Of a DNA stretch of 64,000 nucleotides, positions 1 through 10,200 are shown in pieces. The notes below the pieces were generated by a model. The model saw nothing but the letters and a program-made list of their open reading frames with translations. It was not told where the DNA came from and did no database searches. Origin of the DNA: Gracilaria gracilis (lineage: Eukaryota > Rhodophyta > Florideophyceae > Gracilariales > Gracilariaceae). Made by a program: the position numbers and the translations under genes. Positions within the stretch are counted from its first letter, which is position 1. Each line of letters begins with the position of its first letter. Location: NCBI GenBank assembly GCA_030374805.1, contig JARGSG010000059.1, positions 248,001 through 312,000 of the forward strand. Reading direction: 5' to 3'.

Positions 1-673
1 ACCTCTCTGCTACCGAAGTGCAACAGTACTTAAAAAGCAATTCGACGGTATTCGCCAGTTTACTACTATTGTAAGGGCAAATTGGTCAAAGTCTGGCCAA
101 AATGACCCAACCAATATCACCTCGTTTATGGATAGAACGGCTGGGGGAGACCTAACCGCTGAATCAAAGCGTGCTTATGTGTTTTGTATTGTGTCAGGAT
201 TGGGAACTGAAAACGAGGCTGACCACCTACTTGTTACGGCTTCAAAGCTTATTGAGGAGGACGATGGTGGAGTTGAGGAAGGTCTACTCGGAGGTATAGA
301 GGGCAATGCAGCGTTTGGCCATAGAGGTTCGAGTGCAAGAACGAGTGGGAGCAAGAAAGAACTTTGCGATATATCGAAGGAGATGAATCGATCCAACAAT
401 ATCTCCGAAGCGAATCAAGAATTAATGAAAGAGCACTTGGCGCTAGAGCGAAAGAAAATAGAGGGGCCAAAGAAGTCTTTTGAAGAGCGGGATATGGAGG
501 AGTTCGAGAAAGTTGTTAAGCTTTCTTCCATGCTTGTGCAGAGCTCTGACGCACTAAAGAGAGCTCGTGACCTACATGACAAGGAAATCGTCGCATCCTT
601 GGAACAAACGCATACAAGGCTGTTGAAGAAGTTCAAGTGTATGACTGAAGAGGAAAGCAAAGATGCATCTTAA
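1..673 (+). CDS. 3' part of a SANT/Myb-like coiled-coil protein, transposon-accessory type
   Basis: The frame is open from base 2 to the TAA ending at 673, so the gene starts upstream of the window. The first 45 or so residues resemble the third helix and linker of Myb/SANT-like DNA-binding domains found in PIF/Harbinger accessory proteins and NAM-associated plant proteins (R-S-A-x-x-L-x-x-Q-F-x-x-I-R). An acidic linker and a charged helix-rich tail of about 75 residues with coiled-coil heptads (LERKKIEG..., FEKVVKL...) follow. In PIF/Harbinger elements such a protein works with the DDE transposase as DNA binder and nuclear-import partner; an intact transposase lies on the same strand at 4769-6028. 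I infer, but cannot show, that the two belonged to one element. It could also be an independent host gene. Confidence 0.5.
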   Translation, partial: PLCYRSATVLKKQFDGIRQFTTIVRANWSKSGQNDPTNITSFMDRTAGGDLTAESKRAYVFCIVSGLGTENEADHLLVTASKLIEEDDGGVEEGLLGGIEGNAAFGHRGSSARTSGSKKELCDISKEMNRSNNISEANQELMKEHLALERKKIEGPKKSFEERDMEEFEKVVKLSSMLVQSSDALKRARDLHDKEIVASLEQTHTRLLKKFKCMTEEESKDAS

Positions 674-987
674 CACTTTCATGGTTTTCTCTTGTACATC
701 TTCGATTGCCGTGCTTCATCGCCCTTTCGTGGTGGGACTACCGATCATATTGCCTCCTTTAGCGTTTACGATTTCTACTGCTACACGTGCTTGTTTATTT
801 GTGGTTTTACGTTTTCTTTCTTAAAGATGTATTGTCTCCGTTCCAACTGTTTCCTCTTTCTCCTCTGTGCTCCCCTTTCTCTCCATCCAATGCAGGGTCT
901 TCTGACATCTTCTGTTTGTCCAGTTTAGGAGAATCAACTTCACCGTTGCATACAGAGTCAATCAGAATGCCTTCTTCTTTCTTGACA
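674..987. other. gene-less spacer
   Basis: T-rich on the plus strand, lying between the SANT-like stop and the end of the MSH2-like frame. A minus-strand frame (807-1046) reads a charged peptide with no family resemblance. The ATPase domain that should follow the MSH2-like segment is not found here on either strand. Confidence 0.5.
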
Positions 988-3345
988 TCAGTTTCTCTCG
1001 ATTTTGTCACCACGGTTATCACCAGCTCCATTTGCTGAGCTCCCATCTGGGTTCGTCAGAGATGAGAAGGTGAGTTTATGCGACCCGTTTTGAAGGTCAT
1101 CACTTTTTTTGTCTCCTCTCAAGCTATTAACACCGTTTTCTCGTTCGTGGTATTGACCAGCAATCTCTTGGTATGCAGAAGAAAGTCTTTGCAATCCTCT
1201 GGTTTGAAATCGGACGCCATCCTTTCTGGTTTCCAACACTATAAACTGTTTCTTACCACGAATAAGCTTCTCCTCCTTGCGAGTGAGTCGGAAAATGTAG
1301 CCCAGATTATCCTTTCGCTCGAGCTTGAGTGAGTCATTCTTCAATCCAGAAATAGAGTTCATGCATTTCTGATACTCAGTATCTATGTCACCAAGGATAT
1401 TATCTTGTTGTTCTCGCAGTTCTTGGAGGTCAGGATGAACGGAGGAGCTGAGCACAAACTCCCCGTTTTCAATTTGCTCCAGATCGATAGTGGTTTCCAC
1501 TAATGCCTCGAAGTTGGCCAGTTCCGATACCAGTTTTCGAAGAGGATCAGAAAAACGCTCCTTCAACAATGTGTTTCGATCATCACTAATAAGGTCATCA
1601 CATAGGAACGGAAGACGAATAGAGCATTGATAGAGCCGAACGACATCCTGCAGAGAGGCCTTAGCACCTTGGGTCTTTGTAAACCGTGTACAAAAGACGT
1701 TCAAATCCGGTAATTTGTTTATGTGGTCGTCAAGAATCGCTTCCCGACGACGTTGATTGCGTAGAAACGCATCGACGATGTTCAATCGTTCATTGATAGC
1801 ATCGACATCCTGCAGGGGTTGAGAAAGCCATCTACGCAACAAACGAGAACCCATAGCGCTCTTTGTCTTCTTCATGAGTCCAAATAAACTGGCTCTGTGA
1901 CCACCATCGCCCGGATAAGGGAGTATATTGAGAGCCCGAATGGCAGCATTGTCAAGATGCATATACGCGGACGTGGTAAGTTGTTTCATCTTGACCTTAC
2001 CCTCTCGACTGGTATCTCTTAACAGACCAGTGTATTCAATGATGGCACTGATGGCCGATACAACTACTGGCGTATCTAAGAAGTTGGAAAAAATATGCTT
2101 TGAACCGACGAGTTTCTCCAAATCCGATGGCACATCTGCTGGATTGAATGAACGTTTCTTAAGAGAGGTGCTTGCAACGCCGCATTTCGTGAGCACATCG
2201 TGGAACTTAGCCATCTCAAAATCAGAAGCGTCCGAGTCACAAAATAGTGTCTCTCTTGCATTTGTCGCGACGATGATTGTCTCCAGGTTTGAGAAGGAAT
2301 CATCTTCCATGACATGCACTACAGAAAGCGAAGAAGAGGCCTCATCCCATGAGCATACGCCCATAAGCCGCTGCCCTTTCTGTCTGACGATTCGAATGCT
2401 GATGACAGATCCATCATCCAAGGTAGCGCTTCGAGAATCGCCCAACCATGACTCCAAAGAAGAAAGATTACCCGGCGAAGCATCCATTCTAGAGACAATA
2501 CGACCATCTGTACGAACGCCCCATACATGTATCTTGAGACCATTCTGTAAGGCTATTGAGGCAAGTGTACGAGCGGTGCGTACGTCGAAATGTAAAGTGG
2601 GGAGAGGCGGTGATGCTGGAAGATCTGATGGGGTATGAAAATCATTTGGGAGGAACCGTGCCGCTCGTTGGGTATGGATGGGGCCGTGCACGGGATATTG
2701 GTTGTTCCGGTGCTCGAAGAGAGCTAGCGTGGATTCAGACCTTAAGGCGGAACTTGCTGCGCGGGCGAAGCGGTTGAGTGTGGCGGAAGAATCCAGGTGA
2801 AGGGCAGCGGCCGTGGGGTTGTCGGCGGTCATGTCGGATGTAGAGATTTGAGAGAGTGAGATGTCACAAACACACAAAACCCACACTAGCTGATCAACAT
2901 AACCTGCATTTCGAAGTATTCTGCACAAGTTGTCGTATATGTACCCATCATCTTCAGTATACCACCACCCCACGCACAACCCCGATCCTGCAATAGCATG
3001 TTGGATGGCCCCTAGTACACTAGACACAAAACGTTTGAGAGCATGGGTAAGAAAAATAGTCTTGCTTCCTTGTCCTTGTGCAGATATCAACCCATCACCA
3101 TTCTCATTCCTTCTTTCAGATGGTATGTAGTTGCGTACAAGAGTTTGAAAGAAAGCTTCAGTCTCACTTGCCTCCCAGGCCTTGCGAGCTGCGATATCCA
3201 AAATTAAGTCATGTAGCTGCACATACACTGAACCACCGATTCTCTTCTTTTGCACAACCGAAACATCACCAAACGATTCTACCACACTCCTGGTTGCTCG
3301 TATTGTATCCAAGTTCCACAGCTTTTGCAACATCTCTACTGGCAC
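988..3345 (-). pseudogene. chimeric open frame: NB-ARC tail fused to MSH2 without its ATPase domain
   Basis: One uninterrupted 785-codon frame, but its 5' end is a GTG; the first ATG is at 3333. Residues 1 to about 165 resemble the winged-helix/ARC2 part and following helices of STAND/NB-ARC proteins (LQKLW, then V-x-L-H-D-L-I-L-D). From about residue 250 it follows eukaryotic MSH2 in order: connector (SPGNLSSLE), lever/core (YMHLDNAAIRALN, then GSRLLRRWLSQPL and INERLNIVDAFL), clamp (FRLTRKEEKLIRGKKQF). MSH2 partners with MSH6 or MSH3 to recognise DNA mismatches. The frame then diverges and stops, so the C-terminal ABC-type ATPase with its P-loop is absent and a repair function is not expected. 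The MSH2 N-terminus is also largely missing. I read it as two gene fragments joined in frame; expression is unknown. Confidence 0.8.
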
Positions 3346-3500
3346 AGATTGCTGCTATTGAAGCACGCAAAGGGCACGAAACCAGTATCTAAACTTTCCC
3401 TGTCCATTCCGGTTTTCAAGCACTTCAATAGATAAATCCACAATCTTTGTTAATGTACCATAGTCCTCTACCTCCTACACCACCGCAATGCACTCCACGC
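3346..3500 (-). pseudogene. upstream NB-ARC remnant with in-frame TAG
   Basis: Reading the minus strand in the same frame as the chimeric ORF, the stretch just upstream continues the NB-ARC pattern (SIEVLENRNGQ, then FRALCVLQ) but is separated from it by a TAG at about 3355-3357. NB-ARC proteins normally show a short helix, then a hydrophobic 'L-V-F' type segment and the L-x-x-L-W motif in this order, which is what is seen across the stop. The nucleotide-binding P-loop part of the domain is missing. Confidence 0.5.
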
Positions 3501-3514
3501 TCTGACCTATTTAC

Positions 3515-4200
3515 TCCGGACAACTCGAATACGGTAGCCTCCAATAATGAGATGACTTGATCTGCCATTGCTTCCGCAGAAATTATTCTGCAGTCCATGT
3601 GACACGCAAGGAAGCGAAGGGCTCGGCGAGCAGCACTTGATTTTCCTGCTCGCAGGTGAGTCTCAAATTCCTTAGCCACAGTTTCAACGAGCCGTTTCCC
3701 AAGTTCTTGAGTAACGGCTCGCTTCCGCATGTCAAAAGCCCAGTCACTGTAGCGTAGAAAGTTGACTTAATGGGTAGCGCAACCGCGCAGCGGGATATGC
3801 TATGAACGACGAACTTCACAGCATGCGGATTGGTTCGCATCCTTGTGCAAGACGCGCTGCACATACTCTCAATATCTCGAGAAATGGCACCAAGATCATC
3901 GCCGCCAATAGACTTGTCTGCTAACTTTGCGTAAGCATTGAGTGTGTCAAGACGTTCTTCTTCTTCGGGCGTTTCAAGGTCCGTTGGACTGAACTAATGA
4001 CCTGACCGAGGCGGGGCTTTCTTGGGCTGGATGGCTCCACTGCTGCTCTGGTCCATTGGGAAAGGGCATTGAACCAAGAGACACGAACTCTCTACAATGA
4101 TATCTGAAATATCGTGCCGATCGCAAAGAAAAGAAGAGAGTTTCCGACGCGTGTCCCTCAACCGAAACTCTAGTAAAGATTTCCACGAACTTGAACCCAA
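3515..4200 (-). pseudogene. nuclear cap-binding protein CBP80 N-terminal fragment (broken)
   Basis: The minus strand reads the first MIF4G-like helical region of CBP80/NCBP1, the large subunit of the nuclear cap-binding complex: an acidic lead-in (ETPEEEERLDTLNAYAKLA), the segment around FYATVTGLLT (family: LP-x-K-x-x-x-Y-x-T-L-V-G-L-L), then LGKRLVETVAKEF and ALRFLACHMDCRIISAEAM (family: V-R-F-L-x-x-L). Two lesions are visible: an in-frame TAG near 4006 and a frame change near 3735 in a GGGCTTTTGACATGCGG stretch. Similarity ends at about 3515, where the NB-ARC remnant begins. An intron could explain one lesion, but no good splice pair is visible, so a decayed fragment is the simpler reading. 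Confidence 0.7.
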
Positions 4201-4768
4201 GAAAGTACCCTTTATACTCTTTTGTTCATCGACTTGAACCAGCTACCCTCAAGCGGCTCCACATATCCTACCTTCGGTAAATGTCTTCATCGTCTACCCA
4301 ACGGCAAAGATGTAGACATGTGGAGTTATCAAGGTGGATCTATGCTGGCGGTCTACTTCGATGCCCCGTACACGTTTCAAAAAGAGCTTCTAAAACCGCT
4401 TTGCACATCGACAACAAGAAAACTGCGTTCGTTCGTTTGTTGTACCCTTGGTAGTCGTCGTCAGACGGCATAGAAACCAGCACTGCGTCGCATCGCCTGC
4501 GCCGTCTTTTCCTGCGTCGTCGGAGGGAGGGGGGGTCGCCGCGTGCGTCGTCAGCGGGGCGCCGTCGGCGGGAGCGCAAGCGGCGCCCCTGCGCACCCGC
4601 TATGATATCGTTTACAAGGCATTGTGTAGCCACCCCTCTACTCACGGTTCGCCATTTGATGTTGTTGCACGAAACATCTTGATACCGTCGCTTCTTGCGG
4701 ATCGTCGACAACTGCCGCTTGCTACCGCCTCACCCTGAGTAGAAACAATTGCAACCGCTTCATGCAAG
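4201..4768. other. leader region of the PIF/Harbinger transposase
   Basis: No supported gene. A GC-rich, repetitive patch (about 4480-4600, with GGGAGGGGGGG near 4525) lies in it. I looked for a terminal inverted repeat matching sequence downstream of 6028 and found none I would defend. Confidence 0.4.
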
Positions 4769-6028
4769 ATGACATCGGTTTTCGTTTCCCTGCAATTGGA
4801 CGAGCTTAATCGGTCTTCTGTCTTACGAAAATCAGGTCTACGAATCCAAAAGGTTTTGGAAAAGAGTTCATCCTCTACGAAGTCCCACAGATCCCCGCGG
4901 GAGACGCGCAGAAATGTTACCTTTGAATCGATAACTGATTTTCTCAGCGATTCCGCATTCAGACGAGACTACCGCATGACGCGCCCATCGTTCTACAAAC
5001 TGGTGGCAATGGTTCAGCCGTTATTGAAGAAAAGCGACGAAATGGGAGAGCGATCTGGGAGACCTACTTTATCAGTTGCTACACGGCTCGGTATCACATT
5101 GAGTCGCCTTGCTGGCGGATCAATGGATACAATCCATCAACTATTTCGGACCCAACGTTCTACGGTCTACTACGTGTTTTTGCAGACTTGCGTTGCGTTA
5201 TCCCACGTCTTGAAGCTCCCAGGTATATCTGACAAACACGAAGATTTGGCAGAGCTTTCGAAGGGCTTTAAAACATCCAGATCGTTTGTTAGTCCACTTA
5301 CTGGTTGCATTGGGGCTATTGATGGCATAACAATAAAAATAAAGCCCCCACGAAGAAACGCCGCTAAATATTGGTGCAGGAAAGGCTACTACGCTATTCC
5401 TGTTCAAGCCGTTGTGGATTATGCAGGTCGTTTCTTGTTTGCTTCCGCGAAATGTGTGGGGTCTACGCATGATTCGTTGGCATATGCTGCCTCTAAGCTG
5501 TCACAATTTTTGGGTGGGCAAGACTTGCCGACCGAATTCTGGTTAGTGGGCGACGAGGCCTATGTTTGTACTGACAATTTGATAACCCCAATTCCTGCAT
5601 CACAGGTGTGTTTTGGGTATGAGAAAGCGTTTAACTACTTTTTATCCTCTTTGCGCGTGCACGTGGAGCAGGCATTCGGTCGGTTGGTAACGAGGTGGAG
5701 GATTCTTCAAAGCCGACTTAACTATTCTGTTAGCCTCAACGCAAGCATAATTGTGTTATGCATGAAGTTGCAGAATTTTTGCATCGACGAGGGCGACAAG
5801 AAGGGGCGTTGGTTTGCCCCTGCTGAACGTCAAGCGTTGGAAAAGGACGTACGGGAATGGTACACCGCTTCCAAGGAGGGTTTAATTGATATGGCAAATG
5901 CTTCTCAGGAAGAAGGTCCGCAACCGGAGAGTATACGCTCGACAAGGAAGCGGAACGAAATGGTGAATATTATTCGCAGCCGCAACTTGCAACGCCCTGG
6001 GTTGAGGGGCGTACCAGAGCCGCTTTGA
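4769..6028 (+). CDS. PIF/Harbinger-type DDE transposase
   Basis: An intact 419-aa frame from ATG to TGA. The core matches the DDE_4/Harbinger superfamily: GCIGAIDGITIKI carries the first catalytic Asp, followed by RKGYYAIPVQAVVDYAGRF and the family signature GSTHDS; WLVGDEAYV carries the second Asp; HVEQAFGRLVTRW carries the catalytic Glu. A helical N-terminal region (FRRDYRMTRPSFYKLV...) matches the usual HTH-containing lead. It would cut and paste an element, normally with a Myb-like partner and 3-bp target duplications. The complete frame and conserved triad mean it may be active. The adjacent kinase remnant at 6140 lacks its N-lobe, consistent with the element having landed in or beside that gene. 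A domesticated (HARBI1-like) host gene is an alternative. Confidence 0.9.
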   Translation: MTSVFVSLQLDELNRSSVLRKSGLRIQKVLEKSSSSTKSHRSPRETRRNVTFESITDFLSDSAFRRDYRMTRPSFYKLVAMVQPLLKKSDEMGERSGRPTLSVATRLGITLSRLAGGSMDTIHQLFRTQRSTVYYVFLQTCVALSHVLKLPGISDKHEDLAELSKGFKTSRSFVSPLTGCIGAIDGITIKIKPPRRNAAKYWCRKGYYAIPVQAVVDYAGRFLFASAKCVGSTHDSLAYAASKLSQFLGGQDLPTEFWLVGDEAYVCTDNLITPIPASQVCFGYEKAFNYFLSSLRVHVEQAFGRLVTRWRILQSRLNYSVSLNASIIVLCMKLQNFCIDEGDKKGRWFAPAERQALEKDVREWYTASKEGLIDMANASQEEGPQPESIRSTRKRNEMVNIIRSRNLQRPGLRGVPEPL

Positions 6029-6139
6029 TGTGTGTGTGGTAAATCAAATACTGCGTTGTGGAGCAATAGCAGCTGTCTCAACTTGTAGCAATACGACGTG
6101 TTTCGTATCTGATCTTCTCTCGTCTAAAGCAACAGTAAG

Positions 6140-7519
6140 AATGGGGGCTTGCAGTTTCCGTCGTCCATCAAACTTTGGCTCAAAAGACAGCGATCGACCC
6201 CAGTCGTGTCCTTTTCATGGCCGACTTGGGTCTAGCCTCACTCTGGAGAGACCTGTCTAAACCAGGAGGCCACATTGCATATGGCCAGCGAGTGGATCAA
6301 TTTTTGGGTACCGTGCGCTACGCCTCTGATAATGATCATCACGGCCGCTGGTTGTCGAGACGTGATGATTTAGAGAGTCTGGGTTATATGTTGTTATACT
6401 TGTTCAATGGTTCACTACCATGGCAGGGCTACTCGGGCGAGGACAAGAACATGCAGGTTTGTGAGACAAAAGGTCGCATGATCGTGGAGGCTATGTGCCG
6501 CGGTGCACCAGAAGTGCTCCAATACTTCTTGGCCTATGTGCGCCTGATGAAATTCGAGGAGTCCCCTGATTATGACTATCTAATGTTGCTACATGACAGT
6601 AATCGGGGAATCAAGGAGATCAAAAAGCTTTTGATAGCTCAGGAGAAGGAACAGCTTGGTTCACCTGAAATTCATCAACCCATTGTTGGTTCAAAGAGAA
6701 AGCAGCGCGATCTTGATGACGTTGGCGCACCTTTGGTCAAGAAGCACAAAGTTGTGCTGCCGAAGCGAATCAAGACTCATCAGTGGATTATTGTATCCAC
6801 AAGCGCGAACGAACCTTTCACCGCAGACTCAATGCTACACCTCTCATACCTCGTGCCCCAATTTATTCAAGGGAGTTGAGAGAAAGTGGGGACTGTTCAT
6901 GCGGATAACGTGTCTCAACTTTGCTGGAGGTATGTGGACTGCAGTGCTTAACTCGCGCAATTCTGGCTATATGGAACAAGCATTGCATTACCGCAATAAA
7001 CCGGACTTTCCGCGAGAGTGGGTTCGTCAAAAGTGGGAACAGTCGTACTTCATTACCTCTGTGGCTGGCAATGAAGGTTGTTGGGGAGTTGTGTGCTCTA
7101 CAATGCAACGGGGACGTAAGTACAAACAGCAATCTTATATTGTGTCGGCGACGTTCCCTTCCAAGTGGATCGCAGACAAATGGAACGCCGACTTTCATAT
7201 TACCTCTATTGCAACGCAGGGTCGCTTGCAGATGCAGTGGTGTGTCGTCATGTCGAGAGGCGCCCCATACAAGGATCAATGTGTTGAACTTGACTTTCAA
7301 TACCCCGCGCACTCTATCCATGCTCGATGGGACGAGGACTATATGATTACCGCTGTTGCCTGCACCCAAGAGCAATGTGCGTTTGTTATGTCAAGAGGAG
7401 CAAGTTACGGTGAAGAACAGCGGTGCACCCGTACCTCACACGGGCCTCTACACAAAATACGGGAAGATTGGAGCGATTCTCTCTACGGAACTTGTCTGTC
7501 ATACGGTCGAGTAAGCTAG
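6140..7519 (+). pseudogene. casein kinase 1 / MLK-type kinase, 5'-truncated and frameshifted
   Basis: From about 6200 the sequence reads the C-lobe of a CK1-family kinase: MADLGLASLW where DFG is expected, GTVRYASDNDHHGRWLSRRDDLESLGYMLLYL (CK1 signature S-R-R-D-D-L-E-S-L-G-Y) and GSLPWQGY. After a lysine-rich linker it continues into the repeat domain typical of plant/algal MUT9-like kinases (MLK/PPK/EL1-like), with units of the form W-x-x-x-Y-F-I-T-S-V-A-G and W-x-V-V-M-S-R-G. The catalytic N-lobe is absent. Two frame changes are visible, one between a PSNF-like motif and the D-L-G motif (about 6195) and one near 6868. These kinases phosphorylate histone H3 and clock/light components in plants; this copy cannot. 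Confidence 0.8.
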
Positions 7520-8247
7520 GCACTTCGAGAGCCGCGTTGTGTGATTGTCAGGCCACTCTACGCTTCTCGCTTTCCTGCGACCAGTCGTATGAATCCTCGA
7601 GCTGCACAGTTCTTGTGCATATGACGTTTTGATGCTGAGGTGGCCTTCTTCGGGGTATCTAGCATGTTGGTTACAGGGGTTTTCTACACTGAACACTGGC
7701 CGCATGCATCGAGCCCAAGCTAGGTGGCCCTATGGAGATTACGCAGATTAGCGACATACGGTATCGTTTTAGAAAAAGTTGGTAACGCTACGTGCCCCGC
7801 CTAACATGTTTGGGAACAGGGGTAGCTCCCACTTGGTGTCATTTACCTGGGGTGCAGAGAAGCAGGAACTGCATCAGGGGGAAATAGGAGAGATGGAAAG
7901 ACTGTTTTGCCCCGATGTCGAACGCTCTCTATCCACACATTGGTTACATAGGGTCTGCTTCAACAAAATACACGAGCTTTGAAGGTTTCTTTTGGGTGAC
8001 CTCTCCCCAACTTGGAGTGTAACCCATCCTAAATGACATAAGCTTCATTGTTCGCCCTGTTACAATTTTGAGATATACCTTTGGTAAGGTATCGTTTGGC
8101 ATCGTCTTGTGCGCATATGATGTGATGAGAACTGGGATATCGTGGTTTTAGTTTAACCTCTGTCTTCGAAGGATCCTGAAACTGCGGGGGTCATTCGTGC
8201 TAGGACTCCATTTCTAGAGGTCTTGCGTGCGCACGGTCAAGTATCAC
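7520..8247. other. gene-less stretch between two pseudogenes
   Basis: No convincing coding frame. It contains TACCTTTGGTA at 8076-8086 followed by AGGT, one base different from the promoter-type motif at 38870. Confidence 0.4.
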
Positions 8248-9042
8248 TCAAACCTTAGGTCTTACAAATTCTGCTTGCAAGGAGACCCTATTCATCTGCA
8301 GGTTTTCCTTTCGATTTTCTATCATTCTCGAAACTCTCCGCATGTAGATCTCCTGAAAACCAGCTCCTCGCGTACAGGAACGCAGCGTCCGTTCGTCAAA
8401 GAAGAAAGAAAGAGTCTTGTCCTGTCGAACAAAGTAATTGTCGTCAATTCTATTCCGTGACGCAAAGCAGTTTTGCGCTAAATCACCAGTTGAATAGTCA
8501 CGGAACAAAAGCCTTCCTCCAGGCTTGAGTACTGTGTACAAGTTTTGTATGCCGAATGCCTGCTTTGCGGGAGGTACTGCGCTCAAGACAAAAACAAGCA
8601 AGCAAAAGTCTGCCATTCCATCCGAAAGGCCAAGCTGTTGTGGGTCTATAGAGCTGAACGGGTGTGTACAGAAATCCCACACAAAGGCTTTCATACGATT
8701 CTCATCGTACTGCTCCTTTTACTTAAACAGCCTTATTGCTGTGGGAGCGAAATCAAACGCATATATAAGCAAGGATTTGTTGGCGGCCAAAAGTGGGAAT
8801 GCGCAGTTTGCTACGCCATAACCAACTTCTAAAACGATTTTGACATCTTCTGACAGTTCTGTGAGGCACGGGAAGCCGTCTGTAGACTCTGTGACAGTCC
8901 AATGACGATCTTTGAAGAAGTTGGTGGAATTGCGTTTGTAGAACTTGTCCCAGTTCCTGGGCGAATCATTTGCGTACTTCTCAGCCCAAAACACGGACAC
9001 GCCACTTTGCGTCTGTGCTGACCGGTAAAGATCAGGATCCAT
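8248..9042 (-). pseudogene. METTL2/6/8-type tRNA m3C methyltransferase with in-frame TAA
   Basis: The minus strand reads a full-length class I SAM methyltransferase of the METTL2/6/8 (Trm140) family, which makes 3-methylcytidine in tRNA anticodon loops. Visible are WDKFYKRNSTNFFKDRHW, the SAM-binding region (LEVGYGVANCAFPLL), YAFDFAPTAI, then LLVFVLSAVPP, LKPGGRLLFRDY and DDNYFVRQD-x-T-x-x-FF. A TAA at 8719-8721 interrupts the frame at a position where homologues align without a gap; the frame on both sides is the same. The SAM motif is also altered: the family has LEVGCGVGN, here Cys is Tyr and the second Gly is Ala. Both changes argue for a dead copy. The start is taken as the ATG at 9042; an upstream in-frame extension is compositionally unlikely to be translated. 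Confidence 0.8.
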
Positions 9043-9461
9043 GCTCTTGCTCACTCTTGTACACACACACACATATACAGAAAAGACCCGGAGGGTACCG
9101 AGTATCAAGGCGTGCAATTCGAGTGAAGTAGAAAAGCGCTAATGAGATGAACTTGTGAGCAAAACCATGATTGGAAATATCGCTACTTTTGTTCGCCACT
9201 GAGCGTGTGTCACCGGTGTTGGATTCCAGAGTTTGACCGCGACTTTCAAAACTTAAGGGGATGGACGACTTGTTGTCATAACTTCAGTGCGGGCGCCCGC
9301 ACTCGCAATGAGGACCTGGCAATCTCCTTGTGCTCTTCAAGCCCAACACAAGCACCATCAATGGATTGTAGCGAACAGAGTCGAAGCCTTTGACCATCAA
9401 GGGCGAAAAAGTCATATCCAGAGCAAAAGTGGTTCATACTTGCTAACTTCAATGCACCTGT

Positions 9462-9504
9462 ACTTTGCATCCAACAACGATCATGATGGTTGGATGCAAA
9501 GTAG
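9462..9504. repeat. perfect 14-bp inverted repeat, 15-nt loop
   Basis: TACTTTGCATCCAA at 9462-9475 pairs with TTGGATGCAAAGTA at 9491-9504. The loop contains ATCATGAT, itself a palindrome. It stands in non-coding DNA with no neighbouring T-run. Confidence 0.85.
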
Positions 9505-9790
9505 GGGTATAATACCTACGCAAGAAAGGACCACGCGTGGGACCGCAACAAGCGTCGGTCAGTTTAATTTACAGCGCCTTTTTTTATATCTGTAAACAAT
9601 CACGCGTTCACGCGTTCACGTTCACGCTTGTTTAGACTGCGCCTGAAGAAGGGTGCGTTGTTGCTGCACGACACGTTTTCCGTTGAAAGGAGGCACAAAT
9701 GCGCGAGCTGTTCTACGCTGGTTTGGGGTATTTTTGAAGAACAGCGAGCAGTATATATAGATAGCACCACTTGCATACGAAGCAACAAGC

Positions 9791-9832
<42 letters not shown>
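9791..9832. repeat. (GA)n microsatellite
   Basis: About 20 GA units, nearly pure. One of several purine tracts in the window's spacers. Confidence 0.95.
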
Positions 9833-9835
<3 letters not shown>

Positions 9836-10070
9836 TAGGCAGCAGCCACTCGGTGTTTATAGAAGCGATATAAAAAAAGAAGAGGAATGGGAAACAGCTT
9901 TACACACGCAAGCGCTCCATCGTTGGTCATGCGAGCGAGCTGAACGGCGTTCACGTGTGTATCGAGTAGAGAACAGACCGCTCAAGGCTCCAGCAAAGCA
10001 ATTGGCACATGTCAGGCAAAAGTGGAGGCACATGGTCAACGAGCGCTTATCGTTGGCGGCGCGACGCGCG

Positions 10071-10138
10071 CCGAGAGACAGACAGAGAGACAAAGAGAGA
10101 GAGAGAGACAGACAGAGAGACAAAGAGAGAGAGACAGA

Positions 10139-10186
<48 letters not shown>

Positions 10187-10200
10187 CAGAGAGACAGAGA
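10071..10200. repeat. GA/GACA-rich imperfect tract
   Basis: GAGAGACAGACAGAGAGACAAA-type units grading into pure GA and then GACA; 130 bp of almost unbroken purine with periodic C. Confidence 0.95.

Noticed and set aside
3583..4012. An intron joining the CBP80 pieces
   Set aside because: No GT-AG pair joins the frames without losing conserved residues; a one-base shift and a stop fit better.
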